Part shown: positions 32,301 through 46,010 of the stretch, piece by piece
Position numbering within the stretch: position 1 is the first letter of the stretch
Layout: each line of letters opens with the position of its first letter
From: Petrosia ficiformis
Taxonomy: Eukaryota; Porifera; Demospongiae; Haplosclerida; Petrosiidae
Direction of reading: 5' to 3'
Assembly: GCA_947044365.1 (NCBI GenBank)
Contig: OX345646.1
Span: forward strand, 48,501-112,500
Length of the DNA: 64,000 bases
Position numbers and translations under genes: made by a program
Notes under the pieces: model-generated
What the model saw: the letters and a program-made list of their open reading frames with translations, nothing else
What the model was told of the DNA's origin: nothing
Databases searched by the model: none

Positions 32301-35300
32301 TGTTTTTCTTTGATGGAAGATTTCGGCCTGTTCCTCTTTGTCAAACATTCATTGGAATTAAAACAACGAATAAGTTACAACAACTGCAAGATATGGATTT
32401 TGTTTGTTATGAGAAAGCATTTAATTATATTCGTAATAATCAACAGGTCAGTCTGTCTGTCTGTCTGTCAGTTATTATATATTATTAATTATTTCAGGTA
32501 ATTGTGTTCGTACATGCTCGTAATGGTACTGTAAAAACAGCAACTGCATTGAAAGAAATGGCTGCCATGAAAAATGAAGGAGAGTTTTTTTGGAATGATG
32601 AAACACCTGAATTAGGGAATGCTCAAAAGCAGGTTATTTACATCTAATCATTTGTATGTACATGAATATATATACACACATAGGTTGATCGATCTCGTTA
32701 TAAACCTATCAAAGATTTATTTCCTCATGGCTTTTGTGTTCATCATGCTGGAATGTTAAGACAGGATCGTAATTTAGTTGAGAGACTATTCTCACAAGGT
32801 TTAATTAAAGTACTTGTATCTACTGCAACACTAGCTTGGGGTGTTAACCTACCTGCTCATGCTGTTATTATAAAGGTTAGTATTAATATGTTTGTGTTAA
32901 AATGGGTGGAGTATATTCATGTATATATACTCAATGGTGTGGTATATTCATGTAGGGTACACAGATATATGATGTTAAGAAAGGACTCTTTGTTGATATC
33001 GGCATTCTTGATGTATGTCAGATATTTGGTAGAGCTGGTAGACCTCAGTTTGACACACATGGAGAAGGGACTATTATAACAACTCATGACAAACTATCTC
33101 ATTATCTCTCTTTACTAACAAGACAACAGCCAATAGAAAGTCAGTTAACTGAAAGTCTCATTGATTGTCTCAATGCTGAGGTACATTCATAATTATATAC
33201 AATTATAGTTATTATAATTATAATAAATATCAGATATCATTGGGAACAGTTACTACTATAGAAGAAGCTGTACAATGGTTGAGCTATACATATCTTTATG
33301 TGAGACTCAAAATGAATCCTTTAGCATATGGTATCAATTATCGCCAGAAAGAGGTAAGTCCTTATAATAATTAATAATTATACACCAATAAATGTTCTGT
33401 CCTATCTGCATTATATTACTCTATCATCATCACATTATCATTATGTACATGTATTTAATTATCAGCTTGATCCTAATTGTGAACAATATCGAAAAGAACT
33501 GATCTTAACTGCCGCAAGATCTCTTGATAAAGCTAAAATGATTCGTTTTAATGATGGAATTGGTACATTACATCCCACTGATTTAGGAAGAACTGCCTCA
33601 CATTACTATATAAAACATGCTACCATTCAGGTATTCATGTGATAATCATGTGATCTTTAATGTGATAGTTTATTATAGATCTTTAATGAGTTATTCAGTA
33701 ATCACATGACTGATGGTGATGTCATTGCTATGGTTGCCCAATCACAAGAGTTTGAACAGATCAAGGTATTGCAAATATCAAATATATGTTGATTTTACTC
33801 TTTATTTTGAAGGTACGAGAGGATGAGCTATCAGAGTTAGAGGAACATTTTCATGGTAACTGTTGCCATCCTGTAAAAGGTGGTGTGGAGAATTCTCATG
33901 GAAAAATCAACATACTTCTGCAGACATTCATTTCTAGAGGAAATGTTGATAGCTTCTCTTTAGTTTCAGATTTAGCTTATGTTGCTCAAAATTCCAGCAG
34001 AATAGTTAGAGGGTTGTTTGATATTGCTGTGAGGAAAGGATGGTCAGCCATGACTGGGAAACTACTCACTATCAGTAAGTGTTTGGATCATCAGCTCTGG
34101 GAATATGAACACCCTCTTAAACAATTCAACAAACTCTCTCTTCCAATTATTGAGAAACTTGAAGAGAGTAAAACTACTTTGGATAGACTCAAAGATATGA
34201 CAGCTGATGAAATAGGTCAGTCACAAGACATTCACATGTATATCACAAGTACTTCACAAATATAGGTCACATGGTACGTCATGTGAAAATGGGTAAAGAA
34301 ATCAAGAAATTGGTAGATGCATTCCCATCCTTGTCACTAGCGGCAACCATTCAACCAATCACACGTACTGTATTGCGTGTCAAATTGATAATCACTCCAG
34401 ATTTCAAGTGGGATGATCGTATCCATGGCAACAGCTGTGAACCATGGTGGATATGGGTGGAAGATGCTGAAAATGATCACATGTATCATGCTGAGTACTT
34501 CCTGTTACAAAGAAAACAAGTTCAACTTAAAGAGCCTCAAGATCTTGTATTCACGATACCTATATTTGAACCCTTACCTCCCCAGTATTTTGTGAAAGCT
34601 ATGTCTGATCGTTGGTTAGGAGCGGGATCTGTTGTTGCTATATCTTTTCAACATCTAATCCTCCCTGAGCTACACTTACCACACACTAAACTACTTGATC
34701 TCCATCCTCTTCCAGTCTCTGCTCTGAAGAACTCGGCATATGAACAAATTTACAAGTTTCAGTACTTTAACCCTATCCAAACTCAAATATTTCATACACT
34801 ATATCATTCCGATACTAATGTTTTACTTGGAGCACCAACAGGTATATCTGTTTATACTCCACTATATATCAACAGTTATTATTATCATCATTATTTAGGT
34901 AGTGGTAAGACAGTTGCTGCTGAACTGGCTATGCTAAGAGTGTTTCAACATTATCCACAAGGAAAGTGTGTGTATATCGCTCCTTTGAAAGCTCTTGTGA
35001 GAGAAAGAATTGAAGACTGGTCTGTAAGACTGGAGTCTAAACTTGGAAAAAGGTATTTGGTATTCTATAACTAAATTATAGTAAATAATAATTATAATCA
35101 TGTTAATGATCTCTTAGAGTGATAGAGTTGACTGGAGACACTAGCCCTGATATCAGATCAATTGAATCAGCTGATGTCATAGTAACAACTCCTGAAAAAT
35201 GGGATGGTATTAGTAGAAGCTGGCAGAATAGATCTTATGTACAGGTACGTACATGTAGCTACTTGTATTTATAAATATATATATTCTAACGTTTACTATC

Positions 35301-38181
35301 GTCAGGCTATGCGACTATTAGTTATTGATGAGATTCATCTTTTAGGTGATGAAAGAGGTCCTGTTCTAGAGGTTATTATATCACGTACTAATTTCATTGG
35401 TTCACACACACAACATAATGTACGTGTTATTGGTCTGTCTACAGCATTAGCTAATGCTAAGGATTTAGCCGATTGGTTGGGGATAACATCTCAGGGTCTG
35501 TTTAATTTTCATCCTGCTGTTAGACCTGTTCAGCTAGAAGTACATATTGATGGATACCCTGGGAAACACTACTGTCCTCGTATGGCGACAATGAATAAAC
35601 CTTCCTTCATTGCTATTAAGACCCATTCTCCAACAAAACCAGTTTTAATATTTGTATCATCACGCCGTCAAACCCGTTTGACTGCTTTTGATCTTGTATC
35701 ATATTGTGGTACTGAAGACACTCCTAAACAATGGCTACACATGTCTCAAGAGGAGGTTAGCATTTATATGTTCATTACTTCATAGATTCACTAACCCATT
35801 CTTTATAGTTAGAATATGTTCTTGATGGTATTACTGATTCAAATCTGAAGTTTGCATTGGAATTTGGGATTGGATTACATCATGCTGGACTCAAAGAAAG
35901 AGACAGGAAGTGTGTAGAATCACTATTTGTTAATCAGAGGATACAGGTCAGTAAATAAGAACTTAACTTGTAATTATTATAATACTCTGTAGATACTCAT
36001 CGCCACGGCAACCTTAGCATGGGGCGTTAATTTCCCAGCTCATCTTGTTATAGTGAAAGGAACAGAATATTATGATGGAAAAACACAACGCTATGTTGAT
36101 TATCCAATTACTGATGTACTGCAAATGATGGGAAGAGCTGGAAGGTATGTGGTATTTATAAACTATCAGTTACTATGGTAACATTTATTAGGCCTCAATA
36201 TGATGATTGTGGTGTTGCAGTAATTTTAGTTCATGATAAAAAGAAAGATTTTTACAAGAAATTTTTGTATGAACCATTTCCAGTGGAGAGCAAGTGAGTA
36301 TTAATCACATGATAGTCACATGTAAATGGTGTGTGCATTATCAATGTAGTATTGGGTTATGATATATAATTATACACATGTATATACATTTAATACATGC
36401 GTTAATGTTTATTATATAGTCTTTTAGAAGTTCTATCAGATCATTTAAATGCTGAAATTGTTGCTGGAACAATATCTTCGAAACAAGATGCAATCGAATA
36501 TTTGACATGGACGTATTTCTTTAGAAGGCTACTGATGAATCCAAGGTGAGAGTGACATTATAAATATTTATTTGTAATTAGAGTATATGTGGTATATATA
36601 TAGTTATTATCAGTTGGAAGACCCAACCCAAGACCACATGAACCAGTTTCTGACCAAAATTATTGACAAGTCTCTGAAGGAATTACAAGATTCTTATTGT
36701 ATTGAATTTGAGGAGGTTAGTACTGTCTATCACTATACGTGTACTTGTGATTAATTATTACAGGATGATCGTACCATCCACTCGGAGATTCTTGGATGTA
36801 TTTGTTCCTACTACTATCTTCATCATAAATCTGTTAAACTGTTTAGAGAAAGACTCCACCCACTTTGTTCACCCGAAGAGATAATTACTATATTGAGTGT
36901 AAGGATGTTATTGTAATTAGTAATAATTGTGTCATCATTAATAATTATTAGGAATCTAGTGAATATAATGAACTACCAGTGAGACACAATGAAGATAAGA
37001 TGAATAGGTAAATAGTGGCAGTAATACTAATGAATGTGGCTATTATATAATTCCCTGTATAGTACCCTATCAACTGAACTACCATTGTCTGTTGATCCTC
37101 AAACATATGATAATCCACATACAAAGGCATTTCTATTATTACAAGCTCACTTCTCTCGTATATCTTTACCGATAGTAGATTATATCACTGATACCAAATC
37201 AGTTCTTGATCAAGCTCTCAGAATATTACAGGTCTGTTTCCATTTCATATATATTTAATATAATATATTTTGATTATGCAGGCACTGGTTGATATATCAG
37301 CTAATGAGGGATGGCTTCATACTACATTAGTGACCATGCATGTGATACAGATGTGTGTACAGGCTCGTTGGTCACATGACTCTTCCCTCTTAACTCTTCC
37401 TGACATAGAATTGGAACATATAGACTTTATCAATAGAGCTTTAATTAGGTGGGTGTGGTTTAAATTCACAATATCCATTTTTTAATCTCAACTGATCAGA
37501 TGTAAAAAGAGATATGGAATTCAAGATATTGGAAGTCTTGCGGAGTTGGTGTTACTTTGCAGGAGAGACAATCGATTTTTAACAAATAGTCTTGAATATA
37601 GTATGACCTCAACTCAGATCACTATGGTAATGCTACATGTACATATAATGATATATTTCATCATTTAATATCATTTTTATAGATTGAAGATGTCCTTAAC
37701 AGACTTCCACTTGTTAAGTTGAACTGGTCCCTCAAGATCCATGATCAGACCACAGATAAACCTGTTATTATAACTAGTAAAACAGATAGTAAATCGGCGT
37801 GCATACCTTGTAGTAGTGAGTGTATATTACATGTAACATGTGAAAGACACAATATCAAAGATAAGGTAATCTTATATTTATCAATAGCTACTATTGTACT
37901 CTTTTTGTTATTAGGTTGTTAGAGGTACCAACAAACCATATACTCCATTTTTCCCGAAAGCAAAAGATGAAGGATGGTGGGTAGTTTTAGGTATCATTGA
38001 TAAAAAGGAACTTCATGTTATGAAAAGACTTGGAGTGTTGAATCAACACAAGACACATAGGTATCAGGTTGTGTTTGTAGCACCCGATACTCCATGTCAT
38101 GTGATATATACACTATATCTCATTAGTGATTGTTATATGGGACTTGACCAACAATATGATCTCAATATTGAATGTGTGTGA
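26354..38181 (+). CDS. ASCC3: ASCC3, double-cassette Ski2-like helicase
   Basis: 34 exons, first 26354-26584, 26636-27271, 27323-27425, then to the last 37915-38181. The sum is 2204 codons against 2202 aa in human. ASCC3 is the 3'-5' helicase of the ASC-1/RQT complex, used in alkylation repair with ALKBH3 and in splitting collided ribosomes. N-terminal acidic/coiled region (1-470); cassette 1 with [75 protein letters not shown]; Sec63 domain 1; cassette 2 with [56 protein letters not shown]; Sec63 domain 2, whose C-terminal part holds [10 protein letters not shown] near 2060 and ends [14 protein letters not shown]. Motif GLSTALANA in cassette 2 departs from SAT. The 28125-28177 intron is GC-AG. 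Exon 4 starts at 27467 or 27479. Confidence 0.96.
27562..27920. repeat. Minisatellite duplicating a splice donor in ASCC3
   Basis: A 40-70 bp unit containing GTTACTGTACAGGTCAGTGA occurs about eight times. The first copy spans the end of exon 4 and its donor (CAG|GTCAGT at 27567/27568). The tail alternates TGTACATG-type words. Using the second donor would add 45 nt with an in-frame TAG. Confidence 0.85.
29281..32075. repeat. 171-bp tandem satellite inside an ASCC3 intron
   Basis: The TCACGGTTCCTAC word recurs at about 29301, 29472, 29643, 29814, 29986, 30157 and so on to 31868 at 171-172 bp spacing: 16 units. A cut-down copy at 31964 (about 96 bp spacing) and a decayed edge follow. Units differ by very few bases. 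Variants such as AGAACAGTAAAATCC recur in units near 30328, 31526 and 31697. The whole array lies in the 3.0-kb intron 29161-32197, flanked by AT-rich sequence. No coding frame. Confidence 0.95.
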
Positions 38182-38630
38182 TTTTATTAATTTTCTTAAT
38201 TTTAATATTTAATAACTGAAGCCATAACCTTACTTTATTTCACTGTTTAAGGAAAGTTAGATTATGGGCTCCAGTTCTTAAAATTAATAATTATTCAGTT
38301 AGTTAAATTACAGGGCATTGTGTAAGGGTTTGTACTCACACATTAGAGTTACGTATTCTATATGCTTTGTACAAGTATTATACAATGCTATCCTATTTGG
38401 TAATATGAACAGTTGTAATAGGATGGTAATGTAAACAATTAGTAACACCTATATGTACAAACCACACAAATGTTTTCATGCTCGAGAACATTTCTAACAC
38501 AATTACTCGTGTCCGTATTTTCTTTAATTATAAAACCACATAATAATACACTCTAACTAATTTACTAATTATATAATCTAACTGTCTTTAAAAACATTGT
38601 GGTTGTGTCTTGTACATTATTGTTAGAGAG
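38182..38630. other. Convergent 3' region, ASCC3 and TRPA
   Basis: 449 bp of AT-rich sequence between converging stops. No gene, repeat or RNA was recognised. It would hold both 3' UTRs. Confidence 0.55.
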
Positions 38631-41600
38631 TTAACTAGGAGGGCTTCTTGATCGTTGTCCCAGATCACCGAGCTGAATCGACCGTGTTGGAGTAGGTTCT
38701 CTTTCATCTCTGCCTATAACAATACCCTTATTCTCTGCTATAGCTTCAACAAGATCAGAAAGGCGAGCATTTTGTTCTGCCATTGCTTCTAATTGTAATT
38801 GCATTTCATTCACTTGCTTACCCAATTCTGTATTTTGTTCAAAAACCTCTTCGATTGGTTCCTTTGACATAACAGAATATCAATAATTAATTATCACATG
38901 ACTATAGTTACCATGAACTCACAGGGGGTGGATGTAGTGCATTGATGATATTTTCAAGAGAATCAAAACGGTATGAACCCACCACTTCATACCAGAATTT
39001 CTCAAAGATATTTAGCTTTCTATTGGGCCAAATCTCTCTAGATCCAACAATAACACGTCTACGTAACACGCGAGGAAGAAGCTCTTCAACTGATAGTGCA
39101 AGTTCCACCTGATAGTGGAATAAATCATAAGAGTGTATGTACACTTATGAACAAACTAACTCTTAAAGCCAATCTCTTGATTTCAGCTGTTTCTTGAATG
39201 CCTTTAATGTCATCAACAGCTAAACCAACCTATTGAGAGGAAACGGTGATTTGAGCTTTATTAATAAGTGGGTGTGGTTTAAAACTAACCAGCAAATTGG
39301 TAAGTAGAATGGGCATTAGGACAAGAAACAAGATCCATAATATATATGATACCACTGGATAAGTGATATCATCTTGACCTTTAAAATCACCAGTTTGCTG
39401 GAATATAGTATCAAACTCAAATTCACCGGTTGTCATGGTCATTGTCTTGATGATGGAACGACCTGGGTCTTGAAATGGAGTCCGCTAATTAAAATAGATT
39501 CATAGTATTAAACACAAAAGAAATAAATATGGTACTACTTACAATGTTGTTTATTATATTTTGTGGATCATGAAACAACATGTAGAATGAAAATGCAAAT
39601 GAAAGGATCAACAAAGCTGCTAAGAATGCCAACTTCAAGAATATATAGAATATATTCATCAACATGACAACATAGATCCCAGTGACTGGTAACTTCCTAG
39701 CAAATATAACCAAATCAATCCATGCTAAGAAGACACAGAGAGCTCCCAACTGCCACTGCCACTTAGCTGGACAGAAACATGTATCCAGATAAATGAAAGC
39801 AAACAGAATTGAACATGAGAATAGAATAATCTCCAGATAATTCACCCAATCCAAGAAATATCGGAAACTCAACTTTACCAACTGAAAAAATTCAAAGAGC
39901 AGTTTAACAATTGCAAACAATATGACAATTGCACCAGCTACTGCTACAAATTGAAGACGACTTGATGATGCATCTATCAAATACAATAATAATAATCATT
40001 AATATAATTAATTATTACTATACCATCAAATGTAGTAGTACAGTTTTCAAAAGAAAAATTTCTATTTGCGACAGCTTGGCCTGCAAAATGAATTACATGT
40101 ATACCAATGATATTACTATACTAATAATATACTAATAATATACTAATAATATACTAATGATATACTGTGATGACTTACAAGTGTTTGTTTCAGGTGGTAG
40201 AGCTGTAAGTGCAAATGCAGTTAGGAAAATAATGAAAATGAAGTAAATGAAAAGGTTTCCAAAATAGACCAGTTGACCATAGGTAGTCCACTTATAATTG
40301 AGAAGACTTGTTACCAGTGGATGTTTCAGTAACTCAACACTTTTAGAATTAACCTGATATTGGAAATAAATTGAGTGATTCAGTGTGATTATAAGCATGA
40401 TATAGCATGACATAACATATACATACACTGAATTACACAAGTGGGCATGACGTAACTCCAAAGCGTTTTGGCCACACTATAAATATTGCATATACAACAT
40501 TGCATACATCACAAACCACAGAGCAATGTATCACATGAAGTCATGACATATTTATAGATATATTCACCAGTATATCAAGACAGTGATTAGATCTAGAGTA
40601 TCCTCTAGGACCCCAGGTAGTTGTAAAACCTTCATAGGTTTCTACAGTGTCATCTCCTACATTAGACTGAGAATCAGGAGTGATTTCAGATTTAGAAGCA
40701 ACATCACTGCTGTTATCATCACGAGTACCATCATCAACACTAGCACCATCATCAACATTTGTAACATGTTTACCTCGCCTACTATACAAATCAATAAATA
40801 GTATATATATTTGTTTATTTGTCTCACCTGGTAAAGACTCTAGTTAAACGGCCTGGTTTTGGTTCTCTGAAGTCCTCCAGAAACTCGTAGTTCATTGTTA
40901 TTTTATAATTAGGATCATCTTTTCCAAACTCATCTTCATTACTAATAGCACAACGATTGAACACCTCTTCTGCTACATCTGTGTTAATTAATTCATATAC
41001 AATTAATAAAATTAAATATAGGGGCTACCCACCAGGCATTCTCCTAATAAGTCGTCTCATGGGTGTGGTTATCCATCCAGCATGATGAGAAGTATTCCGC
41101 AAGGCTGGAATCATTTGTTTACTTTTTATAATCTCCATGGCAACATCCCTAGCATTAATAAACAGGTAATAGTAATAATAATGTGATATTTTATAAACTG
41201 ACTTGTGACCATTTTCAATTCCAATATCAAGAGCATTTAATCCATATTCATTCCGGTTTGAAACAAGAGCTCCATTCTCTAATAACACTTGCACAACTCT
41301 CAAATGTCCTCCTTGACAAGCCAAGTGTAAAGGAGTCACCTGTAAACACAATAATTAAACCACACCCATATTTAAACCAAGACCACACCTATTTATTCAC
41401 ATACCCCTGCTTTGTCTTTTGGGTCAATATCAGCCTCAAACTCCAACAGTAGTCTAATAGTTCTATCCCAACCACCATGTGCAGCACAGTCCATAGGTGT
41501 CCAATGACGAACATTCCTGAAGTGGGTGTAGTTTGTAATCAACTCATTAAGTTATTATTTCTCTTACCTCACATCCGGATCAGCTTTAGCATCTAATAGT

Positions 41601-43581
41601 GCTCTAGCAACATTATAATGACCATTAGTACATGCTAAATGAAGAGGTCTATTAGAATCATCATCTTCATCCTCTATTAGATCCAACTTCATTCTTTTAC
41701 CATATCGAATCATTTCCTTAACAACACTGTATATATAGAGAGATCATATATTAGTACTATATCACTGTAAGATGTCTTACGCAACATGTCCTTTGGTAGC
41801 AGCTCGATGTAGTGGTGTCATTTCTATTTCATTACGAGCATCAGCTTTAATCTCAGAACGAAGCAACACCTAAAACATACCATATAACATGTGTTATAGT
41901 GAATCAATATGATCATAATTTACCTTGACAGATTCAAGATTTCCTTTCTCACACGCAATATGTAGAGGTGTATTGTTATTTGAATCTGTACTACAAACCA
42001 TTGGATTACCATAACTAGAATGAGGCCCCAATAGAAGACTCTATATAGGTAAATAGAAGACTTTAGTGTAGAGTGAATACATACATAAACAGTTAAATAG
42101 AATACCACTGTGTAGAGTGAATACATACAAAACACTTACCTTTAACACTTCATACTCATTTTCTTCAGCAGCAATGAATATCATTGACTTCCCATCTCTA
42201 TCAAGAGCATCACAACAACACCCCGCAGCCAACAGAGTCTCCATCGCATCTTTCTGACCATAAGCAACAGCTGTGAGAACAGGAGTATAAGAATCAACAT
42301 CTTGAGCCTCAATGTCAGCACCCCTGTTTAATAAAAAATATATTGATAATTTCACTATACAGAATATAGTAAACATACTCACTTCTTCAAGAGGAACTCT
42401 ATCATATGAGTTTGGTTATACTTGGCGGCATAATGTAAAGGAGTGAGAAGATTCTGTTCTCTTATATCGATATCTAAATTCTCGTTTTGTAACAAGATGT
42501 CTGCTATATTCACAAATCCCTCACGAGCAGCGATATGAAGGGCAGTGAGATCACCTGCCTTGGTAGCACTAGGATCAGCTTGGTTTAGAAACAAAACTCG
42601 TACTATCTCAACCTGGCCACTTTTACAAGCCAGATGAAGAGGGTAATTGTATTCATTATCATATGCGGCTAATAGTTGAGACTTCTGTTCAAATCGCTTA
42701 AGCAAAATCAGATTAACAATATCGATATGACCCTCTTGACAGGCTGGGTGAAGTGGTGTAGAATTCTCATCATTTGTAATCAGGCAATCGGCTCCATGAT
42801 CCAGTAGTTTCTCAACAATATAGGCGTCACCAAGGAGACAGGCGTCATGAAGAGGCGTGTCCTGCTGTTTGTCTTGTATGTTAACATCAATCTTATCACA
42901 TGCTAGTAATACATCGACTGCATGACGGTTGCCACGACTACAGGCTAAATGAAGGGGTGTGACTCCATAGATATCTTGTACGTTAACATTAACTTTATAA
43001 AGAACCAACAATTGCATAATCTGACGACTAGTAGAATGGATAGTAACTGGAGCAGAATCGTCATCATCACCGCCAGTATATTGGGTTACTGGTGTGTACC
43101 GAGCAGCATAGTGCAATGGAGTTAATCCATCATCTGTTTTCCTTTTAGGATCTATGTAATAATGAAAATTATACATCATAATGACATGATGATGTCATAC
43201 TCACCGGCATCATTTGTTAGCAGTAGTTGCATTATCTTGAATCTGTTGAATCTTGCAGCATAATGAACTGCAGCAAACCCAAAGGTATCTTTAGCATTAA
43301 TATCGTGCTTTTTCTTCTTTCCACTCAGATTGGCAAGCCATTCCCTAACATACTCCTCTTTTCCATCTCTAACAGCCTATAAATAGATTACAAATGAATG
43401 GAATGCTCTATATTACTACCAAGATGCTATCATTAGTGTTACAACCACAACACTGCATACATACCTGCTGAAGACTAACTCTAGGGTGCTCTGCTTTCAG
43501 CTGTCGTAGAGGAATCTGACGAGTTTGAAATGCATCGTCTGACATTAACTGTTCTCTCTCACCATCCAAAAGTTCTGCCAT
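38631..43581 (-). CDS. TRPA1: TRPA-family ankyrin cation channel
   Basis: 20 exons on the minus strand, from 43581-43465, 43376-43205, 43151-42383 to 39108-38923 and 38861-38631; 1242 aa. An N-terminal array of about 14-16 ankyrin repeats fills residues 40-690 (DGLTPLHYAARYT, YGVTPLHLACSRGN, QQDTPLHDACLLGD, VTPLHLACQGGH). A linker leads to six membrane segments (about 770-1040), including YFGNLFIYFIFIIFLTAFAL and WVNYLEIILFSCSILFAFIY. The pore region reads TMTTGEFEFDTIF, then S6 WILFLVLMPILLTNLLVGLA, followed by the TRP-like helix VDDIKGIQETAEIKR. The tail is coiled coil (EEVFEQNTELGKQVNEMQLQ). TRPA channels sense electrophiles, heat or mechanical cues. The pore GE replaces the GD of vertebrate TRPA1. 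The Asp/Ser-rich linker from 40781-40568 is lineage specific. Which TRPA subtype it is cannot be told here. Confidence 0.9.
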
Positions 43582-43638
43582 TCTTTAGGGGTGGATCAGA
43601 GAATGACTCAGCTCATAGAGCTCAGAGTTTTCAGTATA

Positions 43639-43650
43639 TGCGCATGCGCA
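43639..43650. promoter_or_regulatory. NRF1 palindrome upstream of TRPA gene
   Basis: TGCGCATGCGCA, a perfect 12-bp palindrome matching the NRF1 consensus, 57 bp upstream of the TRPA ATG. The same 12-mer occurs in the importin-alpha promoter at 53015-53026. CpG words are rare elsewhere in this AT-rich window. Confidence 0.65.
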
Positions 43651-43731
43651 AAACAAAGTAATTAGATCTATATCTGATTATGAAATTAATTAGGGAAATA
43701 CTATAATTATATTGCAATAAAAAAAAGAAAG

Positions 43732-44082
43732 TTAGTCATCATAATGTGGTATATCATTGTATGTATATCCAAGATAACCTATATATGCATACACAGCTAC
43801 ACGAACATGATAAAATCCAGGTATGAATGTTATAGCACCTAATATAAGCAACGGTGTAGCACTAGCATCAGGAGTATCTCCAAATATTCCAGCTATCATT
43901 AGGCCAGCTAATGTCAGTAACACTGCTCCAGTTAAGAATAGAAATATTGCTAATAGTATTGATTTAACAGGTACTTGAGGAGGTAGTTCTTGAAACTGTT
44001 CATCTCTATAATCAGTTTCCTCTCTGTGCCTAGTAACTGGTACTAATCTACTATAACGAATCTTGGGTCTAACACCAGACAT
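43732..44082 (-). CDS. TMEM230: TMEM230, two-pass vesicle membrane protein
   Basis: Single exon, 116 aa (human 120). TMEM230 is found on synaptic-vesicle, endosomal and recycling membranes. Seen: KIRYSRLVPV near the start, PPQVPVKSILLAIFLFLTGA (first membrane segment), a short loop, PLLILGAITFIPGFYHVRVA (second segment), and the acidic end GYLGYTYNDIPHYDD, which matches the family's GYxGYxYDDIPxFDD ending. The start at 44082 fits family length; longer frames upstream are not supported. It shares its strand with TRPA and TMEM39, with the TRPA start only 150 bp downstream. Confidence 0.95.
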   Translation of the reverse strand: MSGVRPKIRYSRLVPVTRHREETDYRDEQFQELPPQVPVKSILLAIFLFLTGAVLLTLAGLMIAGIFGDTPDASATPLLILGAITFIPGFYHVRVAVYAYIGYLGYTYNDIPHYDD

Positions 44083-44173
44083 ACTACTCAGTAGGCTTGG
44101 CTGAAGCTTTTGGGCGTGGCTAACCGCTAGAGGCCTCACGTGGTACATAATTAAAAAATAGTTTAAATCAAAT

Positions 44174-45906
44174 TTATGATGGAGGAATTTTGAGTAGCTT
44201 GCTGAACATGAGTCTGTTATATAATAGTTTATGAAATATGAGGTAATTGAATATTAATAGTACAGATACACTTAGTATTTGATACCAGTAGGTGACTCTC
44301 ATCAATACAACTATCTCAAATGTTACAATAATACACTGCATAGCCAATAACCACGAGTGTATATGTAATTGAGAACTGAACAGCAACTATAAATAAAGAA
44401 ATTACTTTATAACTTTATTTATATATTTATAAAACTCACATAGAAACATTCTTGCGATGAATCACATGGCACAGCAACATTTTGAGGTCCTTCTCCTTTG
44501 AAATATTCCGTATTCCATTCCACAACAGCATCAAACGGCCACTTAATATCAGAAGACCATCTACAAAATATAATGATAACACCATTATATATATATATAT
44601 ATATATACATACTGTGGTGCACTATTGACTGTTGAACATCTTGCCCAACATCCTAGATGTAATGCACACTGGTGTAACAAGTGACAGTAACTAGGAGGGA
44701 GAAGATATGAAGAGATAATCACAAATGAGTTAGCCCAAATGAAAAATGACAGTTCAATACTCCACCATCTATCATAGTATATATAGCTCTGGAAGAGAGA
44801 GAATAATATATCATTTCATTGTGTGTAATATATGTAATTAGGATGTGATTGTGTTATATGCATGTGTGAGTATGGATATGTTCAACTACTATATATACAT
44901 TATGTGTTGGGTAATGTGTAGCAGTATAATATGGACTATAATAACAAGTGTAATTATGGTGTGTGTACTCACCTCTGCAAATAGCATTGGTATAAATCCT
45001 ACATAATATGCACACAACAATGAATTGAACATCAGTTGTTTCAATCTCACTATTAAATCTGATATTAAAATGTCAACTTCATTACGTATCTCATTTGGAG
45101 TTGCTGGTAGAAGTAATGCATTCATATTTCTATCCATCAGTATACTATTATCAGTATTCCTCTGGTCATGGGTTGTCCCTTGTGTTGTATGTGTATAATT
45201 GTATAAATCTACTCTCATTCTTCCTGCCATGCTAATATGTTGAAGAAACTTGAGAGGAGGTTTAAATCTATCTCTATATGGGCGTGGGTCCAATGTGAAT
45301 CCAAATAACGATAAATATAATAACAACCTATATATTAATACATACATGTACATAATAATACACAGGTATATTAATACATACATGTACATAATAATACACA
45401 GGTATATTAATACATCATGTACATAATAATACACAGGTATATTAATACATACATAATATAATATAATACATACTCACGGATAAAAAAGAAATAGCAGGTT
45501 GAATAAAGATGCATTTTGTATCAGACGCCATATTGCCCATGTTAGTAGTCCAACCACAGTAACAGCTACAAACCAATATCGTGAATTCCAACCAAGAAAT
45601 TTAACTTTCTTCTGTAACTCCTGAAAACAACACCATGCAAATCTACGAGACAGAAGGAGGAGAACAAAGAGTATCAGGTTATAGTCCAATAAATGAAGGT
45701 TCTAGAAGAAGATATATATATATATATATTATATATATACATAACAAATATCACAATACATTTCGACTTACTGTCTTATATATATTGATAGTTTGAATAC
45801 ATAAAGCGGCTGTGAGGTAGAGAAGAAGAAACAGTTCAAAGATAATAGGATGGACGAACAAATGACTGGCAGCATCATCTCTCAAGACACCTGAAAATGA
45901 GAACAT
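44174..45906 (-). CDS. TMEM39A: TMEM39, multi-pass ER membrane protein
   Basis: Exons on the minus strand: 45906-45772, 45701-45478, 45327-44973, 44788-44613, 44560-44440, 44386-44174 (407 aa). TMEM39A/B are ER proteins with about eight membrane spans that affect ER export of SAC1, PtdIns4P level and autophagy. Hallmarks: ELFLLLYLTAALCIQTINIY, LHLLDYNLILFVLLLLSRR, LFNLLFLFYPLL, EIRNEVDILISDLIVRLKQL, FNSLLCAYYVGFIPMLFAE, YDRWWSIELSFFIWANSFVI, PPSYCHLLHQCALHLGCW, APQWSSDIKWP and GPQNVAVPCDSSQECFY. The ATG at 45906 is used; the open frame runs eleven codons further to a GTG. The vertebrate N-terminal extension (about 70 aa) is mostly absent, so an upstream exon cannot be excluded. One gene cannot be assigned to A versus B. 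Confidence 0.92.
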
Positions 45907-45935
45907 CCTCTTTGTTCCCTCCTTTTTTGACTGTC

Positions 45936-45943
45936 TCACGTGA
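45936..45943. promoter_or_regulatory. TCACGTGA E-box between TMEM39 and tectonin gene
   Basis: Palindromic TCACGTGA, a bHLH-ZIP (MITF/TFE/USF-type) site, 30 bp upstream of the TMEM39 ATG and about 70 bp upstream of the divergent gene. MITF/TFE proteins control lysosome and autophagy genes, which would suit TMEM39. Inference from the word only. Confidence 0.45.
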
Positions 45944-46010
45944 GCCCCGCCTATTTCGTTTAATTAGAAAAGTAAATTGTAATATTACCTTTCTAATTAT
46001 AGGGTAAGGT

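Noticed and set aside
45907..45939. Longer N-terminus for TMEM39
   Set aside because: The upstream frame begins with GTG, not ATG; an upstream exon is possible but not visible.
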